64,000 nt of DNA from an uncultured Ruminococcus sp. (lineage in GTDB: Bacteria > Bacillota > Clostridia > Oscillospirales > Ruminococcaceae). Positions 50,494 through 59,815 of the stretch are shown piece after piece. The notes beneath the pieces were generated by a model. That model was not told the origin of the DNA and ran no database searches. It worked only from the letters and a program-made list of their open reading frames with translations. A program made the translations under genes and the position numbers. The first letter of the stretch is position 1. Each line of letters begins with the position of its first letter. Location of the stretch: the NCBI GenBank assembly GCA_910579955.1, contig CAJTWE010000001.1, positions 115,916 through 179,915 on the forward strand, in the 5' to 3' direction.

Positions 50494-52236
50494 TTAATCT
50501 ATATACTTATATATAGTTTTATCGTTATATTCAATGCAGTCAATTTCATCGTTAAAAAACGTAGACGGCATTATCAAAAAGCCACTGGCACTTACAGAAC
50601 CATCGTCATTTACCAATATATTCATCCTTACAGGACATGCCCATGAATTCTTCATTACAATTTTAAGGTCAGACGTATGATAAAATCTACCGTCATATGA
50701 AGCATTACTTAAAAAGTCAGGCATAGTTTTATCATCATTTACATTCCAGTTCATCTCTATGGAATTTTCCAAAAATGATACATCAATATCAAATCCATCC
50801 TCTGTAGTAAATGTAAATGAATCCTGAATGTAATGATGGAAACCGATATCGTCAAGATAAACGTTCATTTCGATATTGCCATTTGAAATAATGGAATTCG
50901 TTTCGGTTTCGACAAGCTTTTCACAAGTAACCTCTAGATAAGCATCACTTATTTCATCTGTCTGAAACTCATACTTTTCATATATGCAAGGCACGTCATT
51001 ATTTGTAGTACCGTTAACATCTTTATATGAATCAAACGCAGCTGCTTTATCATCAAGGTACGTTTTAACTCCGGTGTCAGGGTCGATCGTATACAATAAA
51101 ACCTTTTGCTTTTCAAACTCCAACTCTTTATCGAGTGTAAGCCCCTTCTGTGGCGTGAATTTAACCAGCACATTAGTAAGCGTTCCAGAAGTACTGATAC
51201 TTACAACCTCTGCTTTAAGCTCATCAATATTGTTTGAGATATCTGGCCATTTAGAAGGCTGATTGTATATATTCGACATAGTAGCAGGAATGATATTTTT
51301 ATCTATATCAAATTCCTTATTTGATATATCAACCACAATGTTTATATTTCCTATTGCAATAACATCTTCATTGTGATAATAATATCCATCATTCTTAGTA
51401 AACTCGTTTTCAATGCGAGCTTTCATGTCAGCCGTATATTCTTTATTGGCAGCAATTTCGGAATTTGTAAAGCCCATGAGGTTTTTCATTCCAAGCTCAG
51501 TTATTTTTTCAGTATCTTTACGGAAAAGATCAGAAGCTACTACTAAATACTTGTTCTCCATAGGATCTACGCCCAAGCCTAAATATCCATATGCCATATA
51601 TAGATTGTTATCATCACATTCTGATGTCATTACAACATTAGACAGATATCCGTTTCCAAAGCATGCATTTCCGTGATGAGTATAGAGAGAATTAAACTCT
51701 GCATCAAGCATAGAAATATCTCCCGGCAGCTCTGAGCTGTAATGCACTAATATCCATGTTTGACCGTTTTCACAGCAATACTTTACTTCCTCAACACTGA
51801 TCCCATCCAGATTATCTTCAACTTCATAATTATATACATCTTCATATGCTGAAAACGGTTTAAATTCCGGAGCGTAACTATTGCAATCATCTTTGTTTTG
51901 CAGCTTCTCTGCGTCAACTTTTATTTCCATCGAACTGGAATCAATGGTAGCTTGTATTTCTTTCTCCGGTGCATTTTTGCCGGCATTTGAAACAGCGCCT
52001 GCTACTCCAACACCTCCGGCAATGAGTGCAGCTGCAATTCCAAAGCCCAAAATAAATCGGCCTCTTCTGTTTACTTTATTTGGAGCAGACTCAATTATTT
52101 CAGTATTTTCAATTTTGGCAATCACTCTCTTTTGTACATTTTTGTACGAAACCTCATCGTTTGAATGAAGTTTTGGAAGTTCTTCTGCGGATAAATCAAT
52201 GTTTGAAAACAGTTTATTTAAACTAATTTTCTTCAT
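50494..52236 (-). CDS. Membrane anti-sigma factor-like protein with large extracellular domain
   Basis: 580 residues from ATG 52236, with AGAGG 8 nt upstream; the start lies inside the end of the sigma gene. Residues 1-60 are cytoplasmic and charged, one membrane helix spans about 61-83, and the remaining 500 residues are extracytoplasmic, rich in Asp, Asn and Thr and predicted beta. This is the layout of DUF4179-type anti-sigma factors paired with ECF sigma factors in Firmicutes. The sigma-binding role is inferred from position and topology; no zinc-binding ZAS motif is visible. The signal sensed is unknown. Confidence 0.75.
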   Translation of the reverse strand: MKKISLNKLFSNIDLSAEELPKLHSNDEVSYKNVQKRVIAKIENTEIIESAPNKVNRRGRFILGFGIAAALIAGGVGVAGAVSNAGKNAPEKEIQATIDSSSMEIKVDAEKLQNKDDCNSYAPEFKPFSAYEDVYNYEVEDNLDGISVEEVKYCCENGQTWILVHYSSELPGDISMLDAEFNSLYTHHGNACFGNGYLSNVVMTSECDDNNLYMAYGYLGLGVDPMENKYLVVASDLFRKDTEKITELGMKNLMGFTNSEIAANKEYTADMKARIENEFTKNDGYYYHNEDVIAIGNINIVVDISNKEFDIDKNIIPATMSNIYNQPSKWPDISNNIDELKAEVVSISTSGTLTNVLVKFTPQKGLTLDKELEFEKQKVLLYTIDPDTGVKTYLDDKAAAFDSYKDVNGTTNNDVPCIYEKYEFQTDEISDAYLEVTCEKLVETETNSIISNGNIEMNVYLDDIGFHHYIQDSFTFTTEDGFDIDVSFLENSIEMNWNVNDDKTMPDFLSNASYDGRFYHTSDLKIVMKNSWACPVRMNILVNDDGSVSASGFLIMPSTFFNDEIDCIEYNDKTIYKYID

Positions 52237-52774
52237 AACCATAACCTCTTTTCTCAAGTTCACTTCGCAGAACCTTTCTGCTTCTATGAAGTTTAGTTTT
52301 AACAGTAGACGTATTCATTCCCATATCATCTGAAATTTCACTTATCTTCTGACCGTAATAATAAAATCTCAGCATAACCTCTCGCTCCTTGTCAGGAAGT
52401 TTCATAATTACATCTTTTATCACCTCGGAAAGTTCTCTTTCAACCGTCTCATCCTCAACATTTTCGTCTGCAACAATGACCTTATCCTCGATGTTTTCCA
52501 TAACAACTACATTTTTGCGCATATAATTAAGCGCATTTGTCCTTGCAATGGAAGCCAAATAGCCGCTGAGGTGATCACTGTTTATATCCTCTGCGTGTTT
52601 CCAAAGAGAAAGAAAAACATCTGCTGTCAATTCCTCCAAGTCCTCACCGGATATGTATCCCCTCAAAGCATTCCTGATAATAGTGCTGACGTATGGCGTG
52701 TACATTTCAATGATGGATTCAAGTGCAGACGTTTTTCCCTTTTTCATCTGCAAAATAAGTCTCGTTTCATTCAC
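52223..52774 (-). CDS. ECF-type RNA polymerase sigma factor
   Basis: 183 residues. I use GTG 52774, which has AAAGGAGG 7 nt upstream; an ATG six codons earlier contains the Shine-Dalgarno itself. Region 2 is seen in GEDLEELTADVFLSLWKHAED and IARTNALNYMRK, region 4 in LPDKEREVMLRFYYYGQKISEIS with TSTVKTKLHRSRKVLR. It should direct transcription from its own upstream promoter and others. It overlaps the anti-sigma gene by 14 bp, so both are made together. Confidence 0.92.
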   Translation of the reverse strand: MNETRLILQMKKGKTSALESIIEMYTPYVSTIIRNALRGYISGEDLEELTADVFLSLWKHAEDINSDHLSGYLASIARTNALNYMRKNVVVMENIEDKVIVADENVEDETVERELSEVIKDVIMKLPDKEREVMLRFYYYGQKISEISDDMGMNTSTVKTKLHRSRKVLRSELEKRGYGYEEN

Positions 52775-52807
52775 ATTGACGCCTCCTTTCATGTGCTTTC
52801 AATAATA

Positions 52808-52836
52808 TAGACACACCTTTTGTTCATTTGGTTTCA
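52808..52836 (-). promoter_or_regulatory. Putative ECF-dependent autoregulatory promoter
   Basis: On the minus strand TGAAAC (52831-52836), 17 bp, TGTCTA (52808-52813). This resembles ECF promoters (xGAAC ... CGTCTA) rather than TTGACA/TATAAT. Its place just ahead of the sigma gene fits positive feedback. Confidence 0.6.
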
Positions 52837-52843
52837 CTTTTAA

Positions 52844-52882
52844 GAAAAAAATCTGCCGCATAGTAATAACTAGCGACAGATA
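52844..52882 (-). terminator. Intrinsic terminator of the unknown membrane-protein gene
   Basis: Imperfect arms ATCTGTCGC and GCGGCAGAT (52851-52882), followed on the minus strand by TTTTTTCTT. Confidence 0.7.
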
Positions 52883-52891
52883 ATATAATTA

Positions 52892-53383
52892 TCAATATTT
52901 ACCTTTAACTAATTCGGCATGTTGCACTGCGAAAGCATAGAATTCAGATGCTGCCATCATACTATCTGTTAAAATAACAAAGCTGTCTGAAAATGTCACT
53001 GTAAAAAAATACAAACTACTCCTTGCTTTTTTTATGTCAAGAACATTATAAAATCTTTTTCGCACATAAAATGTGATCACTTCGATTTCTGTTGTATTAT
53101 AAATAATTTTTGTACCGGCAAGAAAAATATACATAATACATACCGCAGATAATGCAGCAAAAAACAAGATAAGCATAATTTTTACAAACAACCTAATTGG
53201 AATAATAAACAGCAATACAAAAAGGCAAAAAATAATTGGTGATATAATATATACAGATATACGAAAAATCAATGGCATTCTGACAATTCTCTTTTCTCTT
53301 CCTTTTAAAAGCTCTGTATTTGTTTTTTGAATTACAGTATCTGTTAATATTTTAGAAAACAGCTCCGAAAATATGTTGACCAT
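52892..53383 (-). CDS. Membrane protein of unknown function
   Basis: 163 residues. Two adjacent predicted helices occupy about residues 38-92 (FRISVYIISPIIFCLFVLL and the next segment). They are followed by a soluble part with beta-rich sequence (IIYNTTEIEVITFYVRKRFYNVLDIKKARS) that could be a PH-like fold. I do not recognise a family. The start has only a weak AAGGG upstream. It lies 41 bp after the ArsB/NhaD-type carrier, with no promoter between that I can see, so it is probably co-transcribed with it. Confidence 0.65.
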   Translation of the reverse strand: MVNIFSELFSKILTDTVIQKTNTELLKGREKRIVRMPLIFRISVYIISPIIFCLFVLLFIIPIRLFVKIMLILFFAALSAVCIMYIFLAGTKIIYNTTEIEVITFYVRKRFYNVLDIKKARSSLYFFTVTFSDSFVILTDSMMAASEFYAFAVQHAELVKGKY

Positions 53384-53424
53384 GTTAAACTATAACCCTT
53401 CTATTTAAATAAAATTAAATAAAA

Positions 53425-54540
53425 TTAAATCACAAAGCGAGCGATAAGCATAAGAACAATAAGAAAAGCCAAATTTATTATAAGAAAGATACTCATATAC
53501 TTCCCTTTTAATGCGCCTTTAGATTTAGCATATATCTGATATGAAATAAGACTTGCTAGCGATGCAACAGGCGTTCCAAGTCCTCCGATATTTACGCCAC
53601 GGAGAAGCTCCTTTACATTGTCAGTAAAGGCTGACAGCATTACAGCAGCAGGAACATTGCTTATTATCTGAGAAACAACCGCCGATACAATAAGCTCCTG
53701 TCCATTCATAATAGCTGAAATAAAATCCCTTACAATTTCAATTCTGCTAATATTTCCAACAAATACAAAAAAGCATACAAATGTAAACAGAAGCGCATAA
53801 TCTATTTTCAAAAATATCTGAGGTTCTATCAGAAGTCCTATACATACTATTATCAGGCACGCAACATGAGGAACAAGACGAAGAACGGTAAGAAGACATA
53901 TTACAAATAACGCAGAAAACACAATAAGCTTTTTATAATTAAGTGGTGTATCACTGCTTTTTTTAAGTTCGATCTTATCCTTTTTTATCAGCATACATGC
54001 AAGACATAGAAGAACATAACTAAATACACCTATTGGAACAAGCGTTTTAAGAAAAAAACTTATTGAGAGATCGTATTCCGTATACAAATAAAGATTTTGA
54101 GGATTGCCTACAGGGGTAAGCATGCTGCCAAGGTTTGCCGCTGCTGTTTGTATAATTATGGTCAATATGCAGTTTATGCTGCTGCATTTGTTATTATAGA
54201 ATATTATTGTAAGCGGTACGAATGTTATCAGCGCAACGTCATTAGTAACAAGCATTGATGTAAAAAAACAGATATTCATAAAAATAAATGCTAGCATACG
54301 TGTATTGCAGGCGAATTTCAGCAGCGTTCCTGTAAGCTTTTCAAATATTCCTGCACTTTTAAGCCCTGCTACAACGCCCATAAGACAAAAAAGAAGTATT
54401 AGTACAGAAAAATCAACATAGCCGGTATATTCTTTATCCGGAAAAATAAAGAACATTGATATTAAAGCAGCGGCAAGTGAAATACAAAGTACGGTCTGTT
54501 TTTTAAAAAATGCATATGTTTTTCTCAGTAAAGCTGTCAT
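53425..54540 (-). CDS. Ion transporter superfamily carrier (ArsB/NhaD/SLC13-like)
   Basis: 371 residues from ATG 54540 with AAAGGAG upstream. About 10-11 helices. NLGSMLTPVGNPQNLYLY (about 146-163) and its counterpart in the second half (SNVPAAVMLSAF...GGLGTPVASLASL) are the paired re-entrant loops of this superfamily, and VTNDVALITFVPL is also typical. Candidate substrates are Na+/H+, arsenite or dicarboxylates. Citrate or succinate transport would fit the fermentation, but the sequence does not decide it. Confidence 0.82.
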   Translation of the reverse strand: MTALLRKTYAFFKKQTVLCISLAAALISMFFIFPDKEYTGYVDFSVLILLFCLMGVVAGLKSAGIFEKLTGTLLKFACNTRMLAFIFMNICFFTSMLVTNDVALITFVPLTIIFYNNKCSSINCILTIIIQTAAANLGSMLTPVGNPQNLYLYTEYDLSISFFLKTLVPIGVFSYVLLCLACMLIKKDKIELKKSSDTPLNYKKLIVFSALFVICLLTVLRLVPHVACLIIVCIGLLIEPQIFLKIDYALLFTFVCFFVFVGNISRIEIVRDFISAIMNGQELIVSAVVSQIISNVPAAVMLSAFTDNVKELLRGVNIGGLGTPVASLASLISYQIYAKSKGALKGKYMSIFLIINLAFLIVLMLIARFVI

Positions 54541-54572
54541 TTTAATAATCTCCTTTAAAATCATTCCGTAAT

Positions 54573-54601
54573 ATTATATCACTCTATGATAACCATGTCA
54601 A
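54573..54601 (-). promoter_or_regulatory. Sigma-A promoter of the ion-carrier gene
   Basis: TTGACA (54596-54601), 17 bp, TATAAT (54573-54578) on the minus strand: full consensus. Confidence 0.88.
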
Positions 54602-54604
54602 CGC

Positions 54605-54644
54605 AAAACAAAAGGCTGTACCGCTTTTTTTCAGCAGTACAGCC
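54605..54644 (-). terminator. Intrinsic terminator of the peptide-importer operon
   Basis: Arms GGCTGTAC (54614-54621) and GTACAGCC (54637-54644) with inner GC pairs, followed on the minus strand by TTTTGTTTTG. Confidence 0.87.
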
Positions 54645-54652
54645 AATAAATT

Positions 54653-56203
54653 TTACAAACCTGCACTCTCTAAAAGCTCTTTAGTATATGCATGTTTTGG
54701 GTTTTTATAAAGTGATAAAGGCTCGCCCTCTTCAACGATGCGGCCATCCTTCATAACAAGAACACGATCGCACATCTGATATACAACTCTAAGATCATGA
54801 GATATTAGAAGAATTGATACGCCCGTTTCCAATACTATTTCTTTCATAAGAGATAGTATTTGCTTCTGTACAGTTACATCAAGTGCTGATACCGGCTCAT
54901 CTGCTATTAGAAAACTCGGTTCAAGCATAAGAGCAGCTGCAATGCTTACTCTCTGACGCTGTCCACCCGAAAGCTGCGCAGGATAGCGATTTCTTAATTC
55001 TTCGGGAAGCTTTACAAGATAAAGCATTTCTGTAACGCATTGCCTTCTTCTTTCGACACTTAGCTTAGTACAGTTTTTAAGCGGCTCTTCGAGTATCCAT
55101 TCCACGGTTTTTGAAGGATTAAGCGAGCTGCCTGCATCCTGAAAGACCATCTGCGGATACTTTGTATTATGATGAATTTCTCCCGTTTTCCATTCATGAA
55201 GTCCAAGGATACATCTTGCAAAAGTAGATTTTCCAGAACCTGATTCACCGGCAAGACCTATTATCTCGCCTTTTTTCACGGTGAGAGACAAATCATAAAG
55301 CGCCTGTGATTTTTCATTTTTGGAGAAAAGTCTGCCGCTGCTTTTAGGATAAAAGGCACACAAATCTGAAACCTTTAGAACGATTTCATTATCAGCACGC
55401 TTATTTTCCTTGGGCATTCTTTCAAATTTCGGAACAGCAGCAATAAGCTCTTTTGTATACTCCTCTTTTGGATTTTCAAAAATATCATCTGAAAATCCTT
55501 CTTCTATAGCTATTCCGTTTTTCATAACGATCATTCTCTCACAAAGTGAACGTACAAGAGCAAGGTCGTGAGAAATAAAAAGAACTGTTATACCATTTGC
55601 CTTACACTGTTTTTTCAAAAGTTCAAGTATTTGCTTCTGAACAGTTACATCAAGGGCAGTTGTAGGTTCGTCTGCAAGAAGAAGTTTTGGTTTTGCAATA
55701 ATAGCAGCAGCTATCATTACACGCTGTCTTTGCCCGCCTGAAAGCTGATGTGGATATGAGTTATAGATCCTTTCAAAATCAATAAGCCCTGCTTCTTTTA
55801 TAGCTTCCAAAGCTTTTGCTCTGCGATCTTCCTTTGAAAGCTCTGTATGAAGCTTTAAAACTTCCTCAACCTGCCAGCCAACTGTTTTGGCTGGATCAAG
55901 AGAAGTCATAGGCTCTTGAAATATCATGCCTATCTCACTTCCACGTATCTTTCTCATTTCTTTTTGTGAAAGAGATAAAACGTCTTTGCCATCAATAAAT
56001 ATATTTCCCGTTACCTCAGCTGCTTTATCAGAAATAAGACCTGCCGCAGCAAGTGCGGTCATAGTTTTTCCAGAACCCGACTCACCTACAAGCCCGATAA
56101 CTTCCCCTTTTTCAGCACTAAAGCTAAGATCATTCACAGCTGTAAACGGTTCTTTATTGTCATAAAAAACGACCTTTAGATTTTTGATCTCAAATATTGC
56201 CAT
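54653..56203 (-). CDS. Fused oligopeptide/nickel ABC transporter ATPase (DppD-DppF)
   Basis: 516 residues from ATG 56203, with AGGAGG 6 nt upstream and a 14-bp overlap with the permease gene. Two complete ATPase domains lie in one chain. The first has VGESGSGKTMTA, LSGGQRQRVMIAAAI, LLADEPTTALDVT. The second has AGESGSGKSTFA, LSGGQRQRVSIAAAL, LIADEPVSALDVT. The first is DppD-like, the second DppF-like. The fusion replaces the usual two genes; such fusions occur in several transporters (for example YejF, GsiA). It powers import through the two permeases upstream. Confidence 0.93.
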   Translation of the reverse strand: MAIFEIKNLKVVFYDNKEPFTAVNDLSFSAEKGEVIGLVGESGSGKTMTALAAAGLISDKAAEVTGNIFIDGKDVLSLSQKEMRKIRGSEIGMIFQEPMTSLDPAKTVGWQVEEVLKLHTELSKEDRRAKALEAIKEAGLIDFERIYNSYPHQLSGGQRQRVMIAAAIIAKPKLLLADEPTTALDVTVQKQILELLKKQCKANGITVLFISHDLALVRSLCERMIVMKNGIAIEEGFSDDIFENPKEEYTKELIAAVPKFERMPKENKRADNEIVLKVSDLCAFYPKSSGRLFSKNEKSQALYDLSLTVKKGEIIGLAGESGSGKSTFARCILGLHEWKTGEIHHNTKYPQMVFQDAGSSLNPSKTVEWILEEPLKNCTKLSVERRRQCVTEMLYLVKLPEELRNRYPAQLSGGQRQRVSIAAALMLEPSFLIADEPVSALDVTVQKQILSLMKEIVLETGVSILLISHDLRVVYQMCDRVLVMKDGRIVEEGEPLSLYKNPKHAYTKELLESAGL

Positions 56204-57005
56204 GGCCGCCTCCTGATCGTTTACCTCTTCCAAGTCCGTCGCCCATAAGTCCAAGACCGAGTACAAGCAGTATAAGAACAGCTCCCGGATAAATGCATAG
56301 CATAGGTGCTCGGAAAATGTGGGTCTGAGCTTCTGAAAGCATGCTGCCAAGACTAGGCTGCGGCGGCTGAACGCCCATACCCAGATAACTAAGGGCTGCT
56401 TCCGCAAGAACAGCGTTATTAAAGCCTATAAGCAACGATGATATAAGAACGGATTTTATATTTGGAAGAATGTGTATAAAAAGTATTCTCATATTAGATG
56501 CGCCGTGAAGTCTTGCTGCCTGAACATATCCAAGATTGCGGCATCTCTGAAATTCACCTCTAACTACTCTTGCAAAGCTCGGTGCAAATGCAATACCCAA
56601 TGATAATACAAGCTGAATCTCGCCTGTTCCAAAAAGGGCTATGACAACAAGTGCAAGCAAAACGCTTGGAAAAGCAAGAAGTGCATCAGCAATACGCATG
56701 AAAACAGTATCAATAATTCCCCCAAAGTATCCGGATAGTGCCCCGGTAATTATACCAAGCTCTGCTCCCAAAAGAACAGTTCCTGCTGCAACTAGCAAGG
56801 TTATACGTCCTCCGTCCATTACACGGCTTAAAACATCACGTCCAAAGGCATCGCATCCAAAAGGATGAGCTAATGAAGCAGACGCAAACTTCAACGACGC
56901 ATTTACTTTTTCAGGTGGATAAGGAGTCCAGAAACAGCCGACTAAAAGCAGCAGCATCACAGCAGCAGATATAACAGCACCTATAATAAATGTTCTGTTT
57001 TTCAT
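56190..57005 (-). CDS. Peptide/nickel ABC transporter permease, DppC type
   Basis: 271 residues. HPFGCDAFGRDVLSRVMDGGRITL is the hallmark N-terminal segment of DppC/OppC, and RVVRGEFQRCRNLGYVQAARLHGAS carries the EAA-type loop. The start shares one base with the DppB stop (TAATG). Confidence 0.93.
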   Translation of the reverse strand: MKNRTFIIGAVISAAVMLLLLVGCFWTPYPPEKVNASLKFASASLAHPFGCDAFGRDVLSRVMDGGRITLLVAAGTVLLGAELGIITGALSGYFGGIIDTVFMRIADALLAFPSVLLALVVIALFGTGEIQLVLSLGIAFAPSFARVVRGEFQRCRNLGYVQAARLHGASNMRILFIHILPNIKSVLISSLLIGFNNAVLAEAALSYLGMGVQPPQPSLGSMLSEAQTHIFRAPMLCIYPGAVLILLVLGLGLMGDGLGRGKRSGGGHGNI

Positions 57006-57955
57006 TATGCTCTCCCCTCCGCTATAATTCGTGGGTCAAGCTTCCTGCAAATAATATCTACCAAAAAATTTATCAGTGTTACTACTACTGCCATAAGCAT
57101 TATAATAGCCTGTACCACGGGATAATCACGGTTCATGATAGATGTAAGAAGAATTCTTCCCAGTCCCGGTATGCTGAAAACCTGCTCTGCAATTATACTA
57201 CCTGTTAAGATATCAGCAAGCGCCATTCCAAAGAAAGTCATTACCGGTATAAGCGCATTTCTCAATACATGATGGCATAGCACCTGCATATGTGAATTGC
57301 CCCTGCTGTATGCTGTTCTTGTATAATCTTTACCTTTTTCTGTTATAAGAGAACTGCGGAGAAGTTTAACAGACATAGCCGCTTTTGGAATTGCAATTGA
57401 AAGTGCAGGAAAAAAAAGTGCAGATATAAAGCCTGTTATACTTTTATCATATGACACAAAACCTCCGGGAGTAAACAAGCCTAGTATAATTCCGAAAAAA
57501 AGTGTTATAAGCAGTCCAGAAAAAAATGGTGGCACTGACATCATAATCTGGCCTACTGCACATATTGCGGTGTCAAGCTTCTTTCCTTCAAATCTTGCGC
57601 AAAAAAGACCCAACGGCATAGATATTACAAACATCATTACAAATGACATGACAGTCATTGTAATAGATATTGGCAACTTATCAAGGATCATATCTCTTAC
57701 CGGTATATTGTAAGAATAGGATATACCGAAATCTCCTCTTATAAAGTCTGCAAGCCAATCAAAATACCTAACAAGAAATGGTCTATTAAGTCCCATTTCC
57801 TCTCTCAAAGCCTCAAGTCTTTCAGGAGTTGCGTTTGTACCCAGCTTGGCAACAGCCGGGTCTCCTGGTATAATATCAAACACAAGAAAGAAGAGAAACG
57901 ATGCTGCCAATATCGCAATCAGCATGGATATAAGCTTTTTTCCTGCATATTTCAT
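57005..57955 (-). CDS. Peptide/nickel ABC transporter permease, DppB type
   Basis: 316 residues, six helices. IIPGDPAVAKLGTNATPERLEALREEMGLNRP is the family N-terminal region, and KDYTRTAYSRGNSHMQVLCHHVLRNALIPV the ATPase-contact loop. It starts 19 bp after the binding-protein gene. Confidence 0.93.
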   Translation of the reverse strand: MKYAGKKLISMLIAILAASFLFFLVFDIIPGDPAVAKLGTNATPERLEALREEMGLNRPFLVRYFDWLADFIRGDFGISYSYNIPVRDMILDKLPISITMTVMSFVMMFVISMPLGLFCARFEGKKLDTAICAVGQIMMSVPPFFSGLLITLFFGIILGLFTPGGFVSYDKSITGFISALFFPALSIAIPKAAMSVKLLRSSLITEKGKDYTRTAYSRGNSHMQVLCHHVLRNALIPVMTFFGMALADILTGSIIAEQVFSIPGLGRILLTSIMNRDYPVVQAIIMLMAVVVTLINFLVDIICRKLDPRIIAEGRA

Positions 57956-57974
57956 TTAGCATCGCTCCTTTAAT

Positions 57975-59516
57975 TTATTCTGCATCTATAGGCTTAATCT
58001 TTGCTATATCCTGAACATAAAGCGGATAGAATTCATAGCCGGTAAAATCATTTCTAATAGCAACCATTTCTGCAAGATCCTGAATATATACATTGGCAGC
58101 ATCTTCTGCAAGAATAGTTTCACACTGCTTGTAAAGTTCTGTCTGCTTTTCATCTTCGATTTCCATTTGTGCGCTGCTATAAACTGAATCATACTCTTCA
58201 TTTGAGTAGTTTATAAAGTTATTGCTTGCATCAGAACAGAAACGTGACAGCATGGCGGAGGCTGCAAGATTAGAAGCGTCTACGCCTACAACTGTAGCTT
58301 CATATTTTCTATCTGAATATACATCGCTAAGCCATGTGTTCCACTCGACTTTTTTTATATCAGCATTTACGCCGACTTCGCTGAGCTGATCTGCAATTAC
58401 CTGAGCTGCATCAACATGCTGCGGATAGTTGCTTGGAACTGTAATTGTAAAGCTAAGAGTCCCATCACTGTAACCTGCATCTGCAAGAAGTTCCTTTGCA
58501 CGTTCTGGGTCATAGCTGTAGGTATCATTAAGTTCAGGGATGTAATACTTTCTGAAATTCGGGAACATACTGCTGCCGAGTTCTTCACCCTTGCCATCTG
58601 ATGTAAGAGAAAGGATATCGCTCTTATTTATGGCATAACAAAGCGCCTGCCTTACACGAATGTCGTTAAAAGGCTCAAAGTCGTTGTTAAGATACATAGC
58701 TTGAACAAGATTCATTGTACCTTCCAGTACTGTGAAATCATCTGAAACCTGATTTGTCTGCGATACAGGCAAATGTGCCATCATATCAACAGAACCGCCA
58801 TTCAGATTCATAACCAAAGAATCAGCGTCGGCACAAACCTTGAATGTTACATCATCAATATATGCCTTTTCTCCCCAATATTCATCAAACTTTTCCATGA
58901 CGATATTTTCCTGTACGGAGCGTGAGACATATTTATAAGGGCCTGTACCAATCGGATTCGTATCTGCATCTGTCTGACCGGCAGGTGTTATAGCTGCCTT
59001 TACAGAGGCAATATACGACATAAAGTCAGGATCTCGTTCCAAAAGAGTGATCGTGACAGTTTTCTCATCTGTCTTTTCAATAGATGAGATATTAGAAAAT
59101 GCCGGCACGAGAGGATCATTTCCATTAGTACCGGCACAGTATTCGATTGATGAAATTACATCTTCTGCTGTGACAGTATTACCATTGTGGAATTTAACGT
59201 TTTCTCTCAGCGTAAACGTATATACAAGTCCGTCAGGTGACTGCACGCAGTTTTCTGCAACAGCAGGGATAAGTTCACCATTGCTGTCGGGCTTGTAGAG
59301 ACCCTCGAATACGTTAAAAAGAATTTCTCGGGTGGCAGCAGCTTCTGCCTTGTGTGGATCAAGACTTTCCTCAAGATCCTGAGCGATGCCGACAGTAATG
59401 TTCGAGGAATCTTCCTTTCCGTTACGGTCACTTGCGTCATTGCATCCGCTCAGTGCTGTGGAGAGTAGAGAAAGTGCCAGCATTGCGGCAAGCTTTCTTG
59501 TGGTAGCTTTTTTCAT
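57975..59516 (-). CDS. Peptide/nickel ABC transporter substrate-binding lipoprotein
   Basis: 513 residues. A lipoprotein signal ends at LSGC (C24). Cluster C binding-protein motifs are ILFNVFEGLYKPDSNGELIPAVAEN, YTFTLRENVKFHNGNTVTAEDV, IGTGPYKYVS and DIRVRQALCYAINKSDI. It is DppA/OppA-like; peptide is more likely than nickel but not proven. AGGAAGG precedes the ATG. It is first in a four-gene importer operon with its own promoter. Confidence 0.93.
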   Translation of the reverse strand: MKKATTRKLAAMLALSLLSTALSGCNDASDRNGKEDSSNITVGIAQDLEESLDPHKAEAAATREILFNVFEGLYKPDSNGELIPAVAENCVQSPDGLVYTFTLRENVKFHNGNTVTAEDVISSIEYCAGTNGNDPLVPAFSNISSIEKTDEKTVTITLLERDPDFMSYIASVKAAITPAGQTDADTNPIGTGPYKYVSRSVQENIVMEKFDEYWGEKAYIDDVTFKVCADADSLVMNLNGGSVDMMAHLPVSQTNQVSDDFTVLEGTMNLVQAMYLNNDFEPFNDIRVRQALCYAINKSDILSLTSDGKGEELGSSMFPNFRKYYIPELNDTYSYDPERAKELLADAGYSDGTLSFTITVPSNYPQHVDAAQVIADQLSEVGVNADIKKVEWNTWLSDVYSDRKYEATVVGVDASNLAASAMLSRFCSDASNNFINYSNEEYDSVYSSAQMEIEDEKQTELYKQCETILAEDAANVYIQDLAEMVAIRNDFTGYEFYPLYVQDIAKIKPIDAE

Positions 59517-59613
59517 GTTACCATTCCTTCCTGAATAAATATAAAATTTTTATGTAAGCCTTTTCAGAAGTGCTTTTCGCAGAGATAAAGCCCTCTTTTG
59601 ACTATACAAGTGT

Positions 59614-59642
59614 ATTATAACACGTATTCCCCTAAAATGCAA
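59614..59642 (-). promoter_or_regulatory. Sigma-A promoter of the peptide-importer operon
   Basis: TTGCAT (59637-59642), 17 bp, TATAAT (59614-59619) on the minus strand. About 100 nt of leader follow. The rest of this 299-bp divergent gap is AT-rich; a weak TTGAAT...TAATAT pair near 59754-59782 may serve the debranching enzyme. Confidence 0.78.
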
Positions 59643-59815
59643 GCACATTAAAAATCATTTTCTAAAAATAATAAAAATTCAATCTATATACTAAATATGT
59701 AAGATATTGGCTATTATATTAAATAGTATATTTCTAATCTTAACAAAATCGTATTGAATAATATTTTTTTATATGATAATATGTACTAGTGTATATAATA
59801 GGAGGGGGAATTATA

